Under the pieces are notes generated by a model, which saw nothing but the letters and a program-made list of their open reading frames with translations, was not told the DNA's origin and searched no databases. 18,952 bases of DNA, taken from Polyrhizophydium stewartii. Taxonomy: Eukaryota; Chytridiomycota; Chytridiomycetes; Rhizophydiales. Within the stretch, counting starts at the first letter, position 1; every line of letters starts with the position of its first letter. A program made the position numbers and the translations under genes. The stretch spans positions 1 to 18,952 of the forward strand of contig JADGIZ010000226.1 in the NCBI GenBank assembly GCA_027604665.1, written 5' to 3'. Below are positions 8,219 to 17,164 of the stretch, in pieces.

Positions 8219-9989
8219 TTTTCCTGCTCCTCCTCAACCGGCGAGTAACTTTTTCTTTCCCTACAACCCGGCGAGAAAGCGAGCGAAAGATCCGTTGAAG
8301 CCGCGGATAATAATCGGGATAGGTATCCCGCAGATAATAAATCGCTTCTTTCGCGCCGTAGCTTTCCGAGGGCAACTTGATCGACGCCATGTGCAGCCTC
8401 TCAAGCGTGCGGATCGCACCAATGGGCTCGGTCTGCGCCGCAACGAGTGCAATCACGCGCCTGAGCGTCGTACTCGGAATCGCAAGCCGCTTGCTCACGA
8501 GCACGTCAAAAACCGTGTTCATCGATTCAAAGTCGCCAAGGACCGTGTACCCGCGCAAGAGCATCACGAGCGCCACATGCTTGTTGAGCTCGGAAAGAAC
8601 GGCGTCGGGAACCATGAGGGCGTCCAGCTTGTAAATGTCGGGCACAGGGCCAACCATCTTGACGAGCAAGACGCCGGTCTCGAAAGCGATTTGATCATCA
8701 AAGGCGGGGCTTTCGAACTGCGTAAACAGCTCGAGCAGCCGGTCGTGCTGGCCTATCTTGGAGCGCGCAACAATCTCGGCACAGATTTGCGTGTCCTCAA
8801 TCTTGACCCCCATATTGCGCCGCATGTCGATCAGGTCGAGAGCATCGTGGGCATCGCCATCGCGTGCGAGAATGCTCGCAAGACGGTGAAAGGCTTCGCT
8901 CTTGATCATCACGTCGCGGAGCTGCGGCACTCGGACTAGTTGCGTAGCCGTGCGATTGTCACAGTTCCAAAGCAGCAACCAAGAAAGCATATCCAGGCAC
9001 GGCATGCTCGGTTGCTCGCCGGGAAACTGCTGGATGAGTGTACTGAGAACACGCACGGCGCCTTTGGCGTTGTTGAGCAAGGCGTGCGTCGTAATCAGAT
9101 GCTCGTATGGCGCCTTGGTCTTGTCGATCTCGGTGAGCTTGGCCCAGAACTGCATGCCCTTTTTCATATTGCCAGCAACAAAGTAAACGCGGGACTTCGC
9201 AGCGAGCACATCAGGCGACTCGGTCTTGACGCCGGCGTCGCGCATCTTGGCGAGCAGCTTCTCGAAGCCCGCGACATCGCCTGCCATTGCATGGCCGTTG
9301 AGCAGCAGCAGATTGACTCTCGGCGGCAGAGTCACGCCGAGCTCCTTGGCCGTCTTCACGATGAGCTGCGCGGCCTTGAGCCGCTGCTTTGGCGTACGTT
9401 CCTTCATAGGAATGTTGGCGTCTGTGAGGAGCCGGGCAAGAGAAGTGTAACTATAAGGCGACAGGTACTTGAGAGTCTCGCGCGAATGCAAATGGATATT
9501 CTTGAAGCAGTCAAAGGCAGAAAGGACAGAATTTTCTTCGATCAGCTGCTGGAGCTCCGGAATCCGCTCGAGATATTGATCAAGGTCCTCTGTGCCTGAA
9601 CCCGAGTTGTTCTTGGCGGCTCTGTCTCTGGACTCGAGGGCCATATTTGGGAATGCTCTGACCTGGTGATTGCGCAAGAACACGGCCTTGCGCTCGCCGT
9701 AGTTCTTGGCAGCACCCTTTCTGCCCTTGTCTGCCTTCACGTCAGGTGCAGCGGTCGAGTCCGCGGCCGCAGCGTCGTCGCCTTTGGCTGGTGATCTCGC
9801 CTCGGTCGCCGCCCAGCGCGCGGGCTGCCAGCGTGCGAGCACCGCCGCGACGCCCACGGCCCGCGGCCCGCGCTCCACAGCGCGCGAGCCCGCAGCCGCG
9901 GCAAGAGCGTGCAGTGCGTGTGCGTGTGCGCTGCGGCCGCACGCCGTGCGCGGGAAGCGCAGCGCGGTCGTCGCCGCCCGTCCAAGCAT
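8214..9989 (-). CDS. PPR-like mitochondrial protein, paralogue 3 (PPR3)
   Basis: Intronless, 591 aa from the ATG at 9989. Presequence at residues 1 to about 67, then a short Ala/Asp/Lys linker. Hairpin repeats follow: LLNGHAMAGDVAGFEKLLAK and AAKSRVYFVAGNMKKGMQFW in the middle, AEIVARSKIGQHDRLLELF later, and MLLRGYTVLGDFESMNTVF toward the end. It closes with a strongly basic tail (RRLRRSRKK). Its DNA leader is about 95-97% identical to those of PPR1 and PPR2, while its body is clearly related to PPR2 and only weakly to PPR1. An in-frame ATG at 10166 exists but would add 59 residues of module DNA. The PPR4 stop lies 205 bp upstream, the same spacing as STPR-like gene to PPR1. Confidence 0.72.
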   Translation of the reverse strand: MLGRAATTALRFPRTACGRSAHAHALHALAAAAGSRAVERGPRAVGVAAVLARWQPARWAATEARSPAKGDDAAAADSTAAPDVKADKGRKGAAKNYGERKAVFLRNHQVRAFPNMALESRDRAAKNNSGSGTEDLDQYLERIPELQQLIEENSVLSAFDCFKNIHLHSRETLKYLSPYSYTSLARLLTDANIPMKERTPKQRLKAAQLIVKTAKELGVTLPPRVNLLLLNGHAMAGDVAGFEKLLAKMRDAGVKTESPDVLAAKSRVYFVAGNMKKGMQFWAKLTEIDKTKAPYEHLITTHALLNNAKGAVRVLSTLIQQFPGEQPSMPCLDMLSWLLLWNCDNRTATQLVRVPQLRDVMIKSEAFHRLASILARDGDAHDALDLIDMRRNMGVKIEDTQICAEIVARSKIGQHDRLLELFTQFESPAFDDQIAFETGVLLVKMVGPVPDIYKLDALMVPDAVLSELNKHVALVMLLRGYTVLGDFESMNTVFDVLVSKRLAIPSTTLRRVIALVAAQTEPIGAIRTLERLHMASIKLPSESYGAKEAIYYLRDTYPDYYPRLQRIFRSLSRRVVGKEKVTRRLRRSRKK

Positions 9990-10197
9990 GCTCGGTGTCT
10001 GCGACCGAGGCCAAGTGCCGCCGCGCCGCCTGCGCTCCGGGCCGCCCGCTCGCCCAGATGCCTGCGGGGCGCCCCACTCATGCGGCGTTGGATCGTGACA
10101 CCCGGCGGCTCTGGACGGCCTGCCTCCTCCTTCTGCCATGCTGTAATGTCCATTCCACACGGCCATCCCGGCACAAGCTCATCTCACACCTGCTTCA
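9764..10197 (-). repeat. Module A, copy 3 (leader-spacer cassette of PPR3)
   Basis: 434 bp, same length as copy 1 and no gaps. It runs from the end of the PPR3 presequence through the spacer to the TGA stop of PPR4 at 10195-10197. Weaker similarity (about 32 of 42 positions) reappears inside the last codons of PPR4 and of the STPR-like gene, around RKKQNxVL. Confidence 0.9.
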
Positions 10198-11637
10198 CTT
10201 GCTAATGATCGGGAGCGGGCTGAACGCCGCCTCGAGTACAGAGTTCTGCTTCTTACGTTCAAGTTTCTCGCATAAACCATGCTTGGCAGCAAGCATCTGC
10301 TCGACCATGCCCAGCGCTGCGTTTTTGCCGAGACTGCGCTCGATGCAGTTGTACACCAACGTTTGGATCGGGGCAGTCATCCTCCCACCGCGGTCGAGAC
10401 ATTCGCGCAGCACAATCTTGACCGACTCTGCATCATTCATGGCCACGTATCCACTCAGAAGCCCATTAAATAACTCCTTGGTGTCGAGTGGGGGCATGTA
10501 TATGCTCGACGCAAGCGCCTTGTCAAACGCCTCCTTGGTTCTCAGTGGCCCGAGGAGCCGGGCGACAATGTCACCGAGCTTCTTGGAGAGCCCCAAGGGC
10601 GACAGTCGGGCATACTCGGCAATCAGCGCCGGCAGCGCCTCGGTCCTGTCGAGCCCGACAAGCGCAAGCACCTCGCACTCGATCTGGATGCGAGACGGAT
10701 TCATCTTCCGCGCCTTCATGGCAGCGGACGTCTCGATGGTCTCGGCATACCTCCCCGTTCCAACAAAGTGCCTCAGGGCAGGGACCCACATGTCGCCGTC
10801 GGGCACACCGCCGGCGGCCCGGAGCTGCGAGAAAAAGTGCACAAAGCGCTCATGGTCTTGCTTGTCGAGGAACAAGCGGCATGCTTCGCGCAGCGCGCTG
10901 GCGCCGAGCAGCTCGCTGCCAAACTGCGCGCGCATGGCATGCAGCGCGAGCTCGGCCGCGTGCGTGTCGCCGCACATCACATGCGTGCGGACGAGATACT
11001 CGAGCGGGAAAGTGGAGTCGTCCTTCTTGGACAGCGTGTGCCAGACCGCCATGCCCTTTTCCTTGTCGCCCGCGAGCAGGTACGCCCGCGACTGCGCCGC
11101 AAGCAGATGCGGCGCTTCGTCGTCGAGCCGCTGGTCGCGCATCGTCGCAAGCAGCTTCTCGACGGCGGCGACGTTGCCCGTGCGTGCGTGGCCCTCGGCA
11201 ACAGCCCGCCACATCACCGAGCTCGTGGGGATCTTGTTGAGCTTGCTGATCGCCCAGATGTGCTCGGCCGTCTCGACACGCTTCTGCGGCGTGTACTCGG
11301 TCGGCAGGTCGTTCGAGAAGACCACAAAGCCCGCCAGCTTGGCAAAGTCACGGTGCGAGAGCTCCACCAGTGCGTCGGGCGACGAGGCTTCCAGTTTGAG
11401 GAACATCTTGAGCGACGTCAAGGCGTGGTTGCGGTCGATGGCGGTGGTCAGGCGCTCAAAGTCCTGCATGGCGCTCTCGCGCACCTGGCCTCTGCTCGGT
11501 TCTGGCTGAAGTCCGCCGGCTGCGTGCTCGACATCGCCGTCAGAGGGATCGAGCTGCACACCGTCTTTTTTGTTGTCGCTGCCGCTCGGGCCACTGTGCG
11601 TCGTGCCGGTCCGTGCGAACAGCCTGCAGCCCAACAT
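10195..11637 (-). CDS. PPR-like protein, paralogue 4 (PPR4)
   Basis: 480 aa from the ATG at 11637. The start MLGCRLFARTGTTHSG looks like a short, different presequence. The body matches the family: AVAEGHARTGNVAAVEKLLA, LLAAQSRAYLLAGDKEKGM, ECEVLALVGLDRTEALPAL and LLSGYVAMNDAESVKIVL. It seems closest to PPR1 (both have the SPDAL segment and AVEKL). The reading frame continues upstream without a stop into the last exon of the ABC transporter, so the start is a choice: the PPR homology and the presequence-like Met favour a separate gene. There is no other in-frame ATG in the 65 bases above. It lacks module A, which makes it a candidate for an older or unconverted member. The tail LERKKQNSVLEAAFS resembles the STPR-like tail. 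Confidence 0.65.
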   Translation of the reverse strand: MLGCRLFARTGTTHSGPSGSDNKKDGVQLDPSDGDVEHAAGGLQPEPSRGQVRESAMQDFERLTTAIDRNHALTSLKMFLKLEASSPDALVELSHRDFAKLAGFVVFSNDLPTEYTPQKRVETAEHIWAISKLNKIPTSSVMWRAVAEGHARTGNVAAVEKLLATMRDQRLDDEAPHLLAAQSRAYLLAGDKEKGMAVWHTLSKKDDSTFPLEYLVRTHVMCGDTHAAELALHAMRAQFGSELLGASALREACRLFLDKQDHERFVHFFSQLRAAGGVPDGDMWVPALRHFVGTGRYAETIETSAAMKARKMNPSRIQIECEVLALVGLDRTEALPALIAEYARLSPLGLSKKLGDIVARLLGPLRTKEAFDKALASSIYMPPLDTKELFNGLLSGYVAMNDAESVKIVLRECLDRGGRMTAPIQTLVYNCIERSLGKNAALGMVEQMLAAKHGLCEKLERKKQNSVLEAAFSPLPIISK

Positions 11638-11698
11638 GCAGCACACAGTAACGGAGAATACGAGTGTCTTTATGAGTTGTAAGTAAGAAATCAGACGT

Positions 11699-14600
11699 CT
11701 ATCACATCGGCGCGTCTTGGCAAAGTGGTCGGCCGCGATCTGACGGATCACGGCGGCGTTGGCAGCGCCAGTCGCATCGACCATCTCGCCAAACACCGAC
11801 CCGGCACGGCCCAGCAGCACATGCGGCGCATCAAACTCGGCAATGCGGCCGCCGTCGAGCACCAGAACGCGGTCAAACGCCGCAATCGTGTTAAGCCGGT
11901 GCGCAATCGACAGCACCGTCGTGGCCGCAAACTGCGTCTCGATTGACTCCTGGATGCGCTTGTCGGCCTCGGCGTCGACCGACGCCGTCGCCTCGTCCAT
12001 GATCAGCACCTTGGGCTTGGCAAGGATCGCCTTGCACAGGCACATGAGCTGGCGCTGGCCCATCGACAGGTTGGCGCCGTTCTCCTCGACTGCTGCGTCC
12101 AGCTTGCCGTCGAGCGAGCCGACAAAGTCCTTGAGGCCGACGAGGCCGAGTGCGGCCCACAGCTCGTCGTCAGTGTACGAAACGCCAAAGTCGAGGTTGG
12201 AGCGCACGGTGCCCTTGAACAGCACGGGGTCCTGCGGGATGATCTGCAGCCGCGACCGCAGCGTCTTGAGCCCGAGCGACGCAATGTCGATGCCGTCGAT
12301 GGCGATCGAGCCCTTGGACGCCTCCATGATGCGGAACAGCGCCGTCATGAGCGTCGACTTGCCCGAGCCCGTGCGGCCGACGACGCCGACCTTCTCGCCC
12401 GGCCGAATGTCGAGCGACAGGTCCTGGATCACGGCGTGGTCCGGGCGGGACGGGTACCGGATCTCGAGGCCGCGGATCGCAACGGCGCCGGCAGTCGGCC
12501 AAGCGCCGTCCTTGGGGTCAGTGGGCAGCTCGCGCGCAGCCTCGGCTGGCAGCTCCTTGGCGTAATAGTCGAGACGCTCGACGGCATTGAACGCGCCTTC
12601 AAGATTGGACAGCATGCGCATCATCTCATTAAGACTATCGCTCAGCTGCAGCGTCGACGCAAGCGCAAGTCCAATCGACGCGGGCGTCATGGCACCAGCC
12701 GCCGCCAACACCACAACCAAGAAAGTCACAGTCGACGAGATGATCTCGAGGCGGAAGCCGAGCCTGTACTGCGAGCTGGTCATGAAGAGCACCGAAGCGT
12801 TGGTGAGGTCCATCTTGTCTTGCTGCTGCGCGATGCATGCTGTGGATGTGCCGTAGGCGAGGATGGTCGGGACGCCGTTGATCGTCTCGGAGATGTGCGC
12901 GGCGAGCGGCGACCGCATGATGGACGAAAGGCGCTTGATCTCGCGGAACGAGCGTTGATAGAATCTCAGCAAGAAGACAAGCAGTATAAGGATAAAGGCA
13001 AATTGAACTGCGATGGCACGTCGCCCTTGCATCAGCGAGCTCGCATGGGTGCCACGCAGGGACTGTCAGTGAATTGCGACACTCACTGAGGATGTACGGC
13101 GACGTGTAGCTGACAATCACAATCGAGCCAACAAAGCCCGTGATGTCCTCGGTAAGCGTGATGAGGAACCCGACCATGTCAAAGTCGAGTGCTTGGACAT
13201 CGCCCGTCATGCGGTTGAGAATGCGGCCAATGGGCTGGCCGTCAAAGAATGAGAGGGGTGCCTTGAACAGGCCGTCGAGAGCCTTGTTGTGCATCACGAC
13301 GCCGGCCATGAACGCGCCAGCAAACGCCGAAGCCAGCACGGCAGCTGGAGTTGCGGTCGGTACGGCATCGAGTGTCAGTAGGAGCCGGCAAGCCTCGCGT
13401 GGGTGACTTGGAGCATGACCCACCGATCGATGTAAAGTCGATAAAGTTAAATCCGATGTAGAGGCGCAAATATTCGCCTTGAGGCAGGCCGAGCTTATCA
13501 CCGACCCAGATCTCGAGAAAGATCCGGGACCAGATGCCCGCAATGATCGAGAAGAGTTGCGTGACAATGAGCGCGCCGAGGAAGAGACGTCCGCCGGCTC
13601 TGAAGAACGCCATGATTGTGGCTGCGCCAACAGCACCCTTCCGTGACAGCCAGCGTCAGCACACTCGCCTCCGTGTCGCTACGCCGCATGCAGGATCTCT
13701 TACCGTGCGGCGGTCCTCGGCGACGGCCTTCTCCTCCTCAAACGCCTTGATCGCCTTGGCAATGTCCTCTGGCTTGTCTTCCTCGCCTTTGTCGTCGTCG
13801 CCTGCCTCCTTGACCGCCTCGGGGTCGTGGTCGTCAAAGTGATAGTCCTTCATGATCTCGGCCAGCGCGCCGTCCTCGCGCGCCATGAGCTCGCGGAACG
13901 CGCCAGTCTCGACAACGCGGCCCTCGTCGAGCACAACGACCATGTCGATCTTGGGAAGCAGGTGCAGCTGGTGCGTGACAAGGATCACCGTCTTGCCGCG
14001 CAGCACGCCGCAGATGGCGTCGTCAAAGACCTTCTTGCCGACATGCGCGTCGAGTGCCGCGATCGGGTCGTCGAGCAAGTAGATGTCGGCGTCGCGCGCA
14101 ATGGCGCGGGCGAGCGCAACACGGGACTTCTGGCCGCCGGACAGGTTGATGCCCTTCTCGCCGATCTGCGTGCCGAGGCCGTTCGGCAGGATCTCGAGGT
14201 CGCGGTCGAGGCACGCGGCCGCCACGGCGTCGGGGATCCTGGCGCGCACAGAGTCGTCGCCAAAGACAATGTTCTCCTCGATGGTGCCTGTGAGGATCCA
14301 AGGCTCCTGCGAGCAGTATGCGACCGAGCCGAACAGCGCCGAGTCGCCGGCCGTCTTGCGCATGCCGCCGATCAGCGCCGACAGCAGCGACGACTTGCCC
14401 GAGCCGACCGAGCCGACGACGGCCACGAGCGAGCCGCGCGGGATGTCGAGCGTGATGCCCTGCAGCGCAAACGGCGCGGGCTTGTGCGACTCGGCGTCAT
14501 CGTCCTTGTCTGCGTCAGCATTGGCCGCAGCGGTCTGGTTGCTCTTCTTCTTGAGGACGCGGCTCTTGTTCTTTGGCTTGGACTTGACGTCGTCCTTCTT

Positions 14601-16552
14601 GACCTCCTCCCACGTGAACGACGCGGCCGACATCTTGAGCGCGGCGCCATAGGGCGAGTCGACCTCGCTCATCATGGCGGACTTTTGATCCTGCGTCGCT
14701 TCCTCCGCAAGCAAGAGCTCGACAATACGCTTGTACGAGACGATCGCCGGGAAAATCGAGCTGCAGACACATCCGGCATCAGCGACAGCGAGACTCGACT
14801 CCATCCACGCACGCGCTTAAATACACACAAAGCACGTGAACAGCTTACCCAAACGCGGCTCCAAGCGTGTCGGCGGGGCCAATCAAGGCATTGAAAAGAC
14901 CAAGGGCAGTAAAAACCTCCGAGGCATCTAGTTTGCCCGTGACGGACGCGTAAATGGCAATGGAGATTCCGCCAACGAGGCGGCGCTGCACGCCCATGAC
15001 GACTGCAGCAGATATCAGTCATCCCGCACGCACGCCAGCCTGCATCAAGGCAGCCGAGAGACAGGAAGAATGTGCGGCGAGACACGACGCACCAAAGATA
15101 AAGTAGAACAGCTGTGCGAGCCGCTTGGCGTGTCCGACTTGCTCGCTACGCGCTTGCTGGATCTTGTCGTACATGATCTCTTCTGCCGCGCTGAACTTGA
15201 CAATCTTGACGCCTGCGGGTGGGGTGGGGGTGCGCCGACAAGAACGCCGACAATCAGCACGCCGCGTTGACGCTGTGACCCGACGCGTGGCATACGAGCA
15301 TGGAAGTGGGAGGGAATGCAAAGCGACCACAAGCCACGCCGCGCACCATAAAGGAACTCGCGCAGGACCTTGGTGCGCGCATCGGCCGTCTTGTAGTACC
15401 CAGCAAACGCCTTGCCGACCCACGGCGACGCAGTAAAATCGCACGCGATGCAAGCGACAACGAGAACCACTGGGACCCATGTGATGGTCTTTAGGATACG
15501 AATGATGCCGACGAGCGCGAGCAGAATCTGGGCGACCGAGGCGACGACGCGGACAATGGAGGCCGGAATGCGCTGGATGTCTGCGGCGTTGGTTGTCGCA
15601 ATGGTGTTGATCTTGCCGGCCGGGAAGCGGTGCTGCTCTTTGGGCGAGAGACGCAGGATCTTGCCAAACACGGCGCCGACAATCGTCGCGCGGACTTTGA
15701 TGTTGAGGTTGATTTCAATGGACTGGATCGGCGGGAGAGGGCGGGGGCCGTGCGACCCAGCAGTACCGGGATCAGCAAGTCGAGGATCACGCCGGGAAGG
15801 GAGGCGCACGCGCCAGAGAGCGAGTCCAAACCCACTTGCGAGGCAAACGAGCAGATGGTCTTGAGCGCCTGCATGGCAAACAGCAGCGCGGCCGTGCCGT
15901 ACGTGTTCTTGACTCAGACACCGCCAAGGTCCGAGCCCGGCACGAGCAGCGCAATGACCTGCGGGATCATGAGGGGCAGCTGGATGGTGAGAACGACCGT
16001 GACGGCGTTGAGCACCACTTGAACGATGCTACTTGGGCGAGGCGAGCGTGCCGTCGGGACGCGAGGGCAGTCAGACACCCTCCCACGCGCACAGCAACAC
16101 ACAGCCGAACGGGGCATACGATAGCAGCTTACAAGAGCCAAATAAAGGTGCCGCACAGGGCGAGCCCGAGATTCGGCGGGCCGGTCTTCTCGGGACGCTG
16201 CTTGTGCTCGCGAAAGCGGCGCCAGAACCCGTCGAGCGTGTGGGCACGCGCAACGGCCTTGTCGCCGTCGGGCAGGTCGGGCAGGTCCTGTGACACGCGG
16301 GGCGACGGGGAGGGCGGTTGCGCAGCACGTCAGCCTTTTTCGTGCTCATGCAGCAGTAGCGGCGGCCCGAGGCCGAAAGCAGGCCACACTGACCTCTTGC
16401 TGCAGCGGCCTGGAGTAGCCGGTGCGGTAAATTGGCTCGAGCCACGACTGCGTGACAAACGACAGCAGGTTGCGCCTCAGTTTGAGACGGCGTGCGTCGG
16501 GCCGCGATGCTGTGGGCAGGCCAAGCAGGGCCGAGGTCGAGTGGAGCGACAT
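11699..16552 (-). CDS. ABCC/MRP-type full ABC transporter, ten exons (in-frame TGA in exon 3)
   Basis: Joined exons give about 1,330 aa with TMD1-NBD1-TMD2-NBD2, the size of short MRPs without TMD0. Exons: 16552-16394, 16287-16133, 16028-15836, 15722-15347, 15212-15093, 15002-14849, 14760-13704, 13637-13424, 13344-13087, 13007 to the end. NBD1: Walker A GSVGSGKS (about 502-509), Q-loop CSQEPW, signature LSGGQKSR, Walker B IYLLDDP (Asp in place of the catalytic Glu, usual in ABCC), VTHQ. NBD2: GRTGSGKS (about 1106-1113), IPQDPVLF, LSMGQRQ, LIMDEATASVD, IAHRLN. N-terminal EDLPDLP is typical of MRPs. The family exports organic anions or conjugates by ATP hydrolysis. Odd: codon 143 is TGA (15914-15916) between good coding on both sides, and no in-frame stop ends the last exon; a TGATAG at 11699-11704 is one frame off. 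The 3' limit is therefore approximate. Confidence 0.88.
13008..16393 (-). other. Nine introns of the ABC transporter gene
   Basis: Positions and sizes: 16288-16393 (106), 16029-16132 (104), 15723-15835 (113), 15213-15346 (134), 15003-15092 (90), 14761-14848 (88), 13638-13703 (66), 13345-13423 (79), 13008-13086 (79). Donors are GTCAGT, GTAAGC, GTGGGT, GTGCGC, GTGCGT, GTAAGC, GTAAGA, GTGGGT and GTGAGT; acceptors are CAG except TAG (second) and AAG (seventh). All phases agree from exon to exon and the joins restore MRP sequence, for example LREFLYG with VKIVKFSAAE. Assigned by reading, not by transcripts; the AAG acceptor is the least certain. Confidence 0.75.
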
Positions 16553-16587
16553 GTTGTGCGGGGGCGAGCAGACGGCCGGCCGGCCAT
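16477..16587 (-). other. Possible overlapping upstream ORF of the ABC transporter
   Basis: An ATG at 16587 with a strong context (tcaaaATGg) lies 35 bases above the chosen start, in another frame. It runs 36 codons and stops at 16477, inside exon 1. If transcribed it would compete with the main start; alternatively the transcript starts below it. Confidence 0.3.
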
Positions 16588-17164
16588 TTTGATTCAAGGA
16601 CGCCTTGGCGCCACGGCGCGCGGAGATTCCGAGCAAGCCAATCAGCTCGCGTCGAGTCAATCGACGCTGGCACCGCCAGCCGAGACAGCGTGACCGGGTC
16701 GAGTCAGACGGCGCCCGGAGGGAGGCGTCGGTGCACAGGTGACGTCAGACTCGTGCCAAAGCACGCACATGCACCTCGAAAGCGTCAGCCAAAGTTTATT
16801 GGCGGGCCAGCAGGCGGCATTTTTCCATAGATAGCATCGGAGAAGGTTGGGGGTGATCCAGAGTGTCGCTCTTGCATTCAGAGCGGCGGCGGAGGAGGGC
16901 GCGGCGGGGGCAGGATCGACCAAGAAGCACGAGTGTTTAGCTGGAATTGGGGACGGGAAAAATAAGCAGTATGCGCGACGGGGGCGAGCCTGTCGCCAGT
17001 GTTGCGGTGGGGGGGGGGAGCACCGCACAGGCGGTTCTTAGTAAGAGGACAAAAAACAAAACGGCATCTAATACGAGGTGAGATAAAGAGAGGAAATAAA
17101 AGATGGACATTGGCATTGGCAGGATTGCGAAGCAGGGGTAGCAGCAGCGGCGGCATGGGTCCTG
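16553..17164 (-). promoter_or_regulatory. Spacer and candidate promoter of the ABC transporter
   Basis: About 610 bp between the zinc-finger stop and the ABC start with no convincing gene. It holds a perfect palindrome TGACGTCA (16740-16747), the consensus CRE/ATF-type bZIP site, 188 bases above the ABC start, and a CCAAT box at 16638-16642 on the plus strand. The half nearest 17164 should be 3' UTR of the zinc-finger gene and includes a G10 run in a hairpin (16988-17032). No TATA box or clear poly(A) signal could be assigned. Confidence 0.35.
16988..17032. repeat. Hairpin around a ten-G run
   Basis: Inner arms tgcggtg (17004-17010) and caccgca (17021-17027) enclose most of the G run (17009-17018). 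Outer arms gcctgt (16988-16993) and acaggc (17027-17032) extend the pairing with a one-sided bulge. It lies about 135-175 bp past the zinc-finger stop, so it could be in the 3' UTR. Confidence 0.5.

Noticed and set aside
7770..8939. Plus-strand open frame of 389 codons starting MQCVCVCAA
   Set aside because: The same start appears wherever module A occurs (2137, 7770, 9909), so it is a shadow of the presequence DNA.
9746..11509. Plus-strand open frame of 587 codons
   Set aside because: It is the mirror of PPR3/PPR4 coding on a GC-rich minus strand, is made of Ser/Arg/Pro low complexity, and shows no domain.
10195..13032. The 945-codon frame as a single protein
   Set aside because: It starts inside an ABC transporter exon after a removed intron and joins two families; kept as a fusion question in the findings, not as a CDS.
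15914..15927. A micro-intron removing the TGA of ABC exon 3
   Set aside because: The only GT...AG pair tightly around the stop spans about 9-14 bases, too short to be spliced.
16553..16660. Longer ABC N-terminus beginning at 16660
   Set aside because: That codon is TTG, not ATG; the first in-frame ATG is at 16552.
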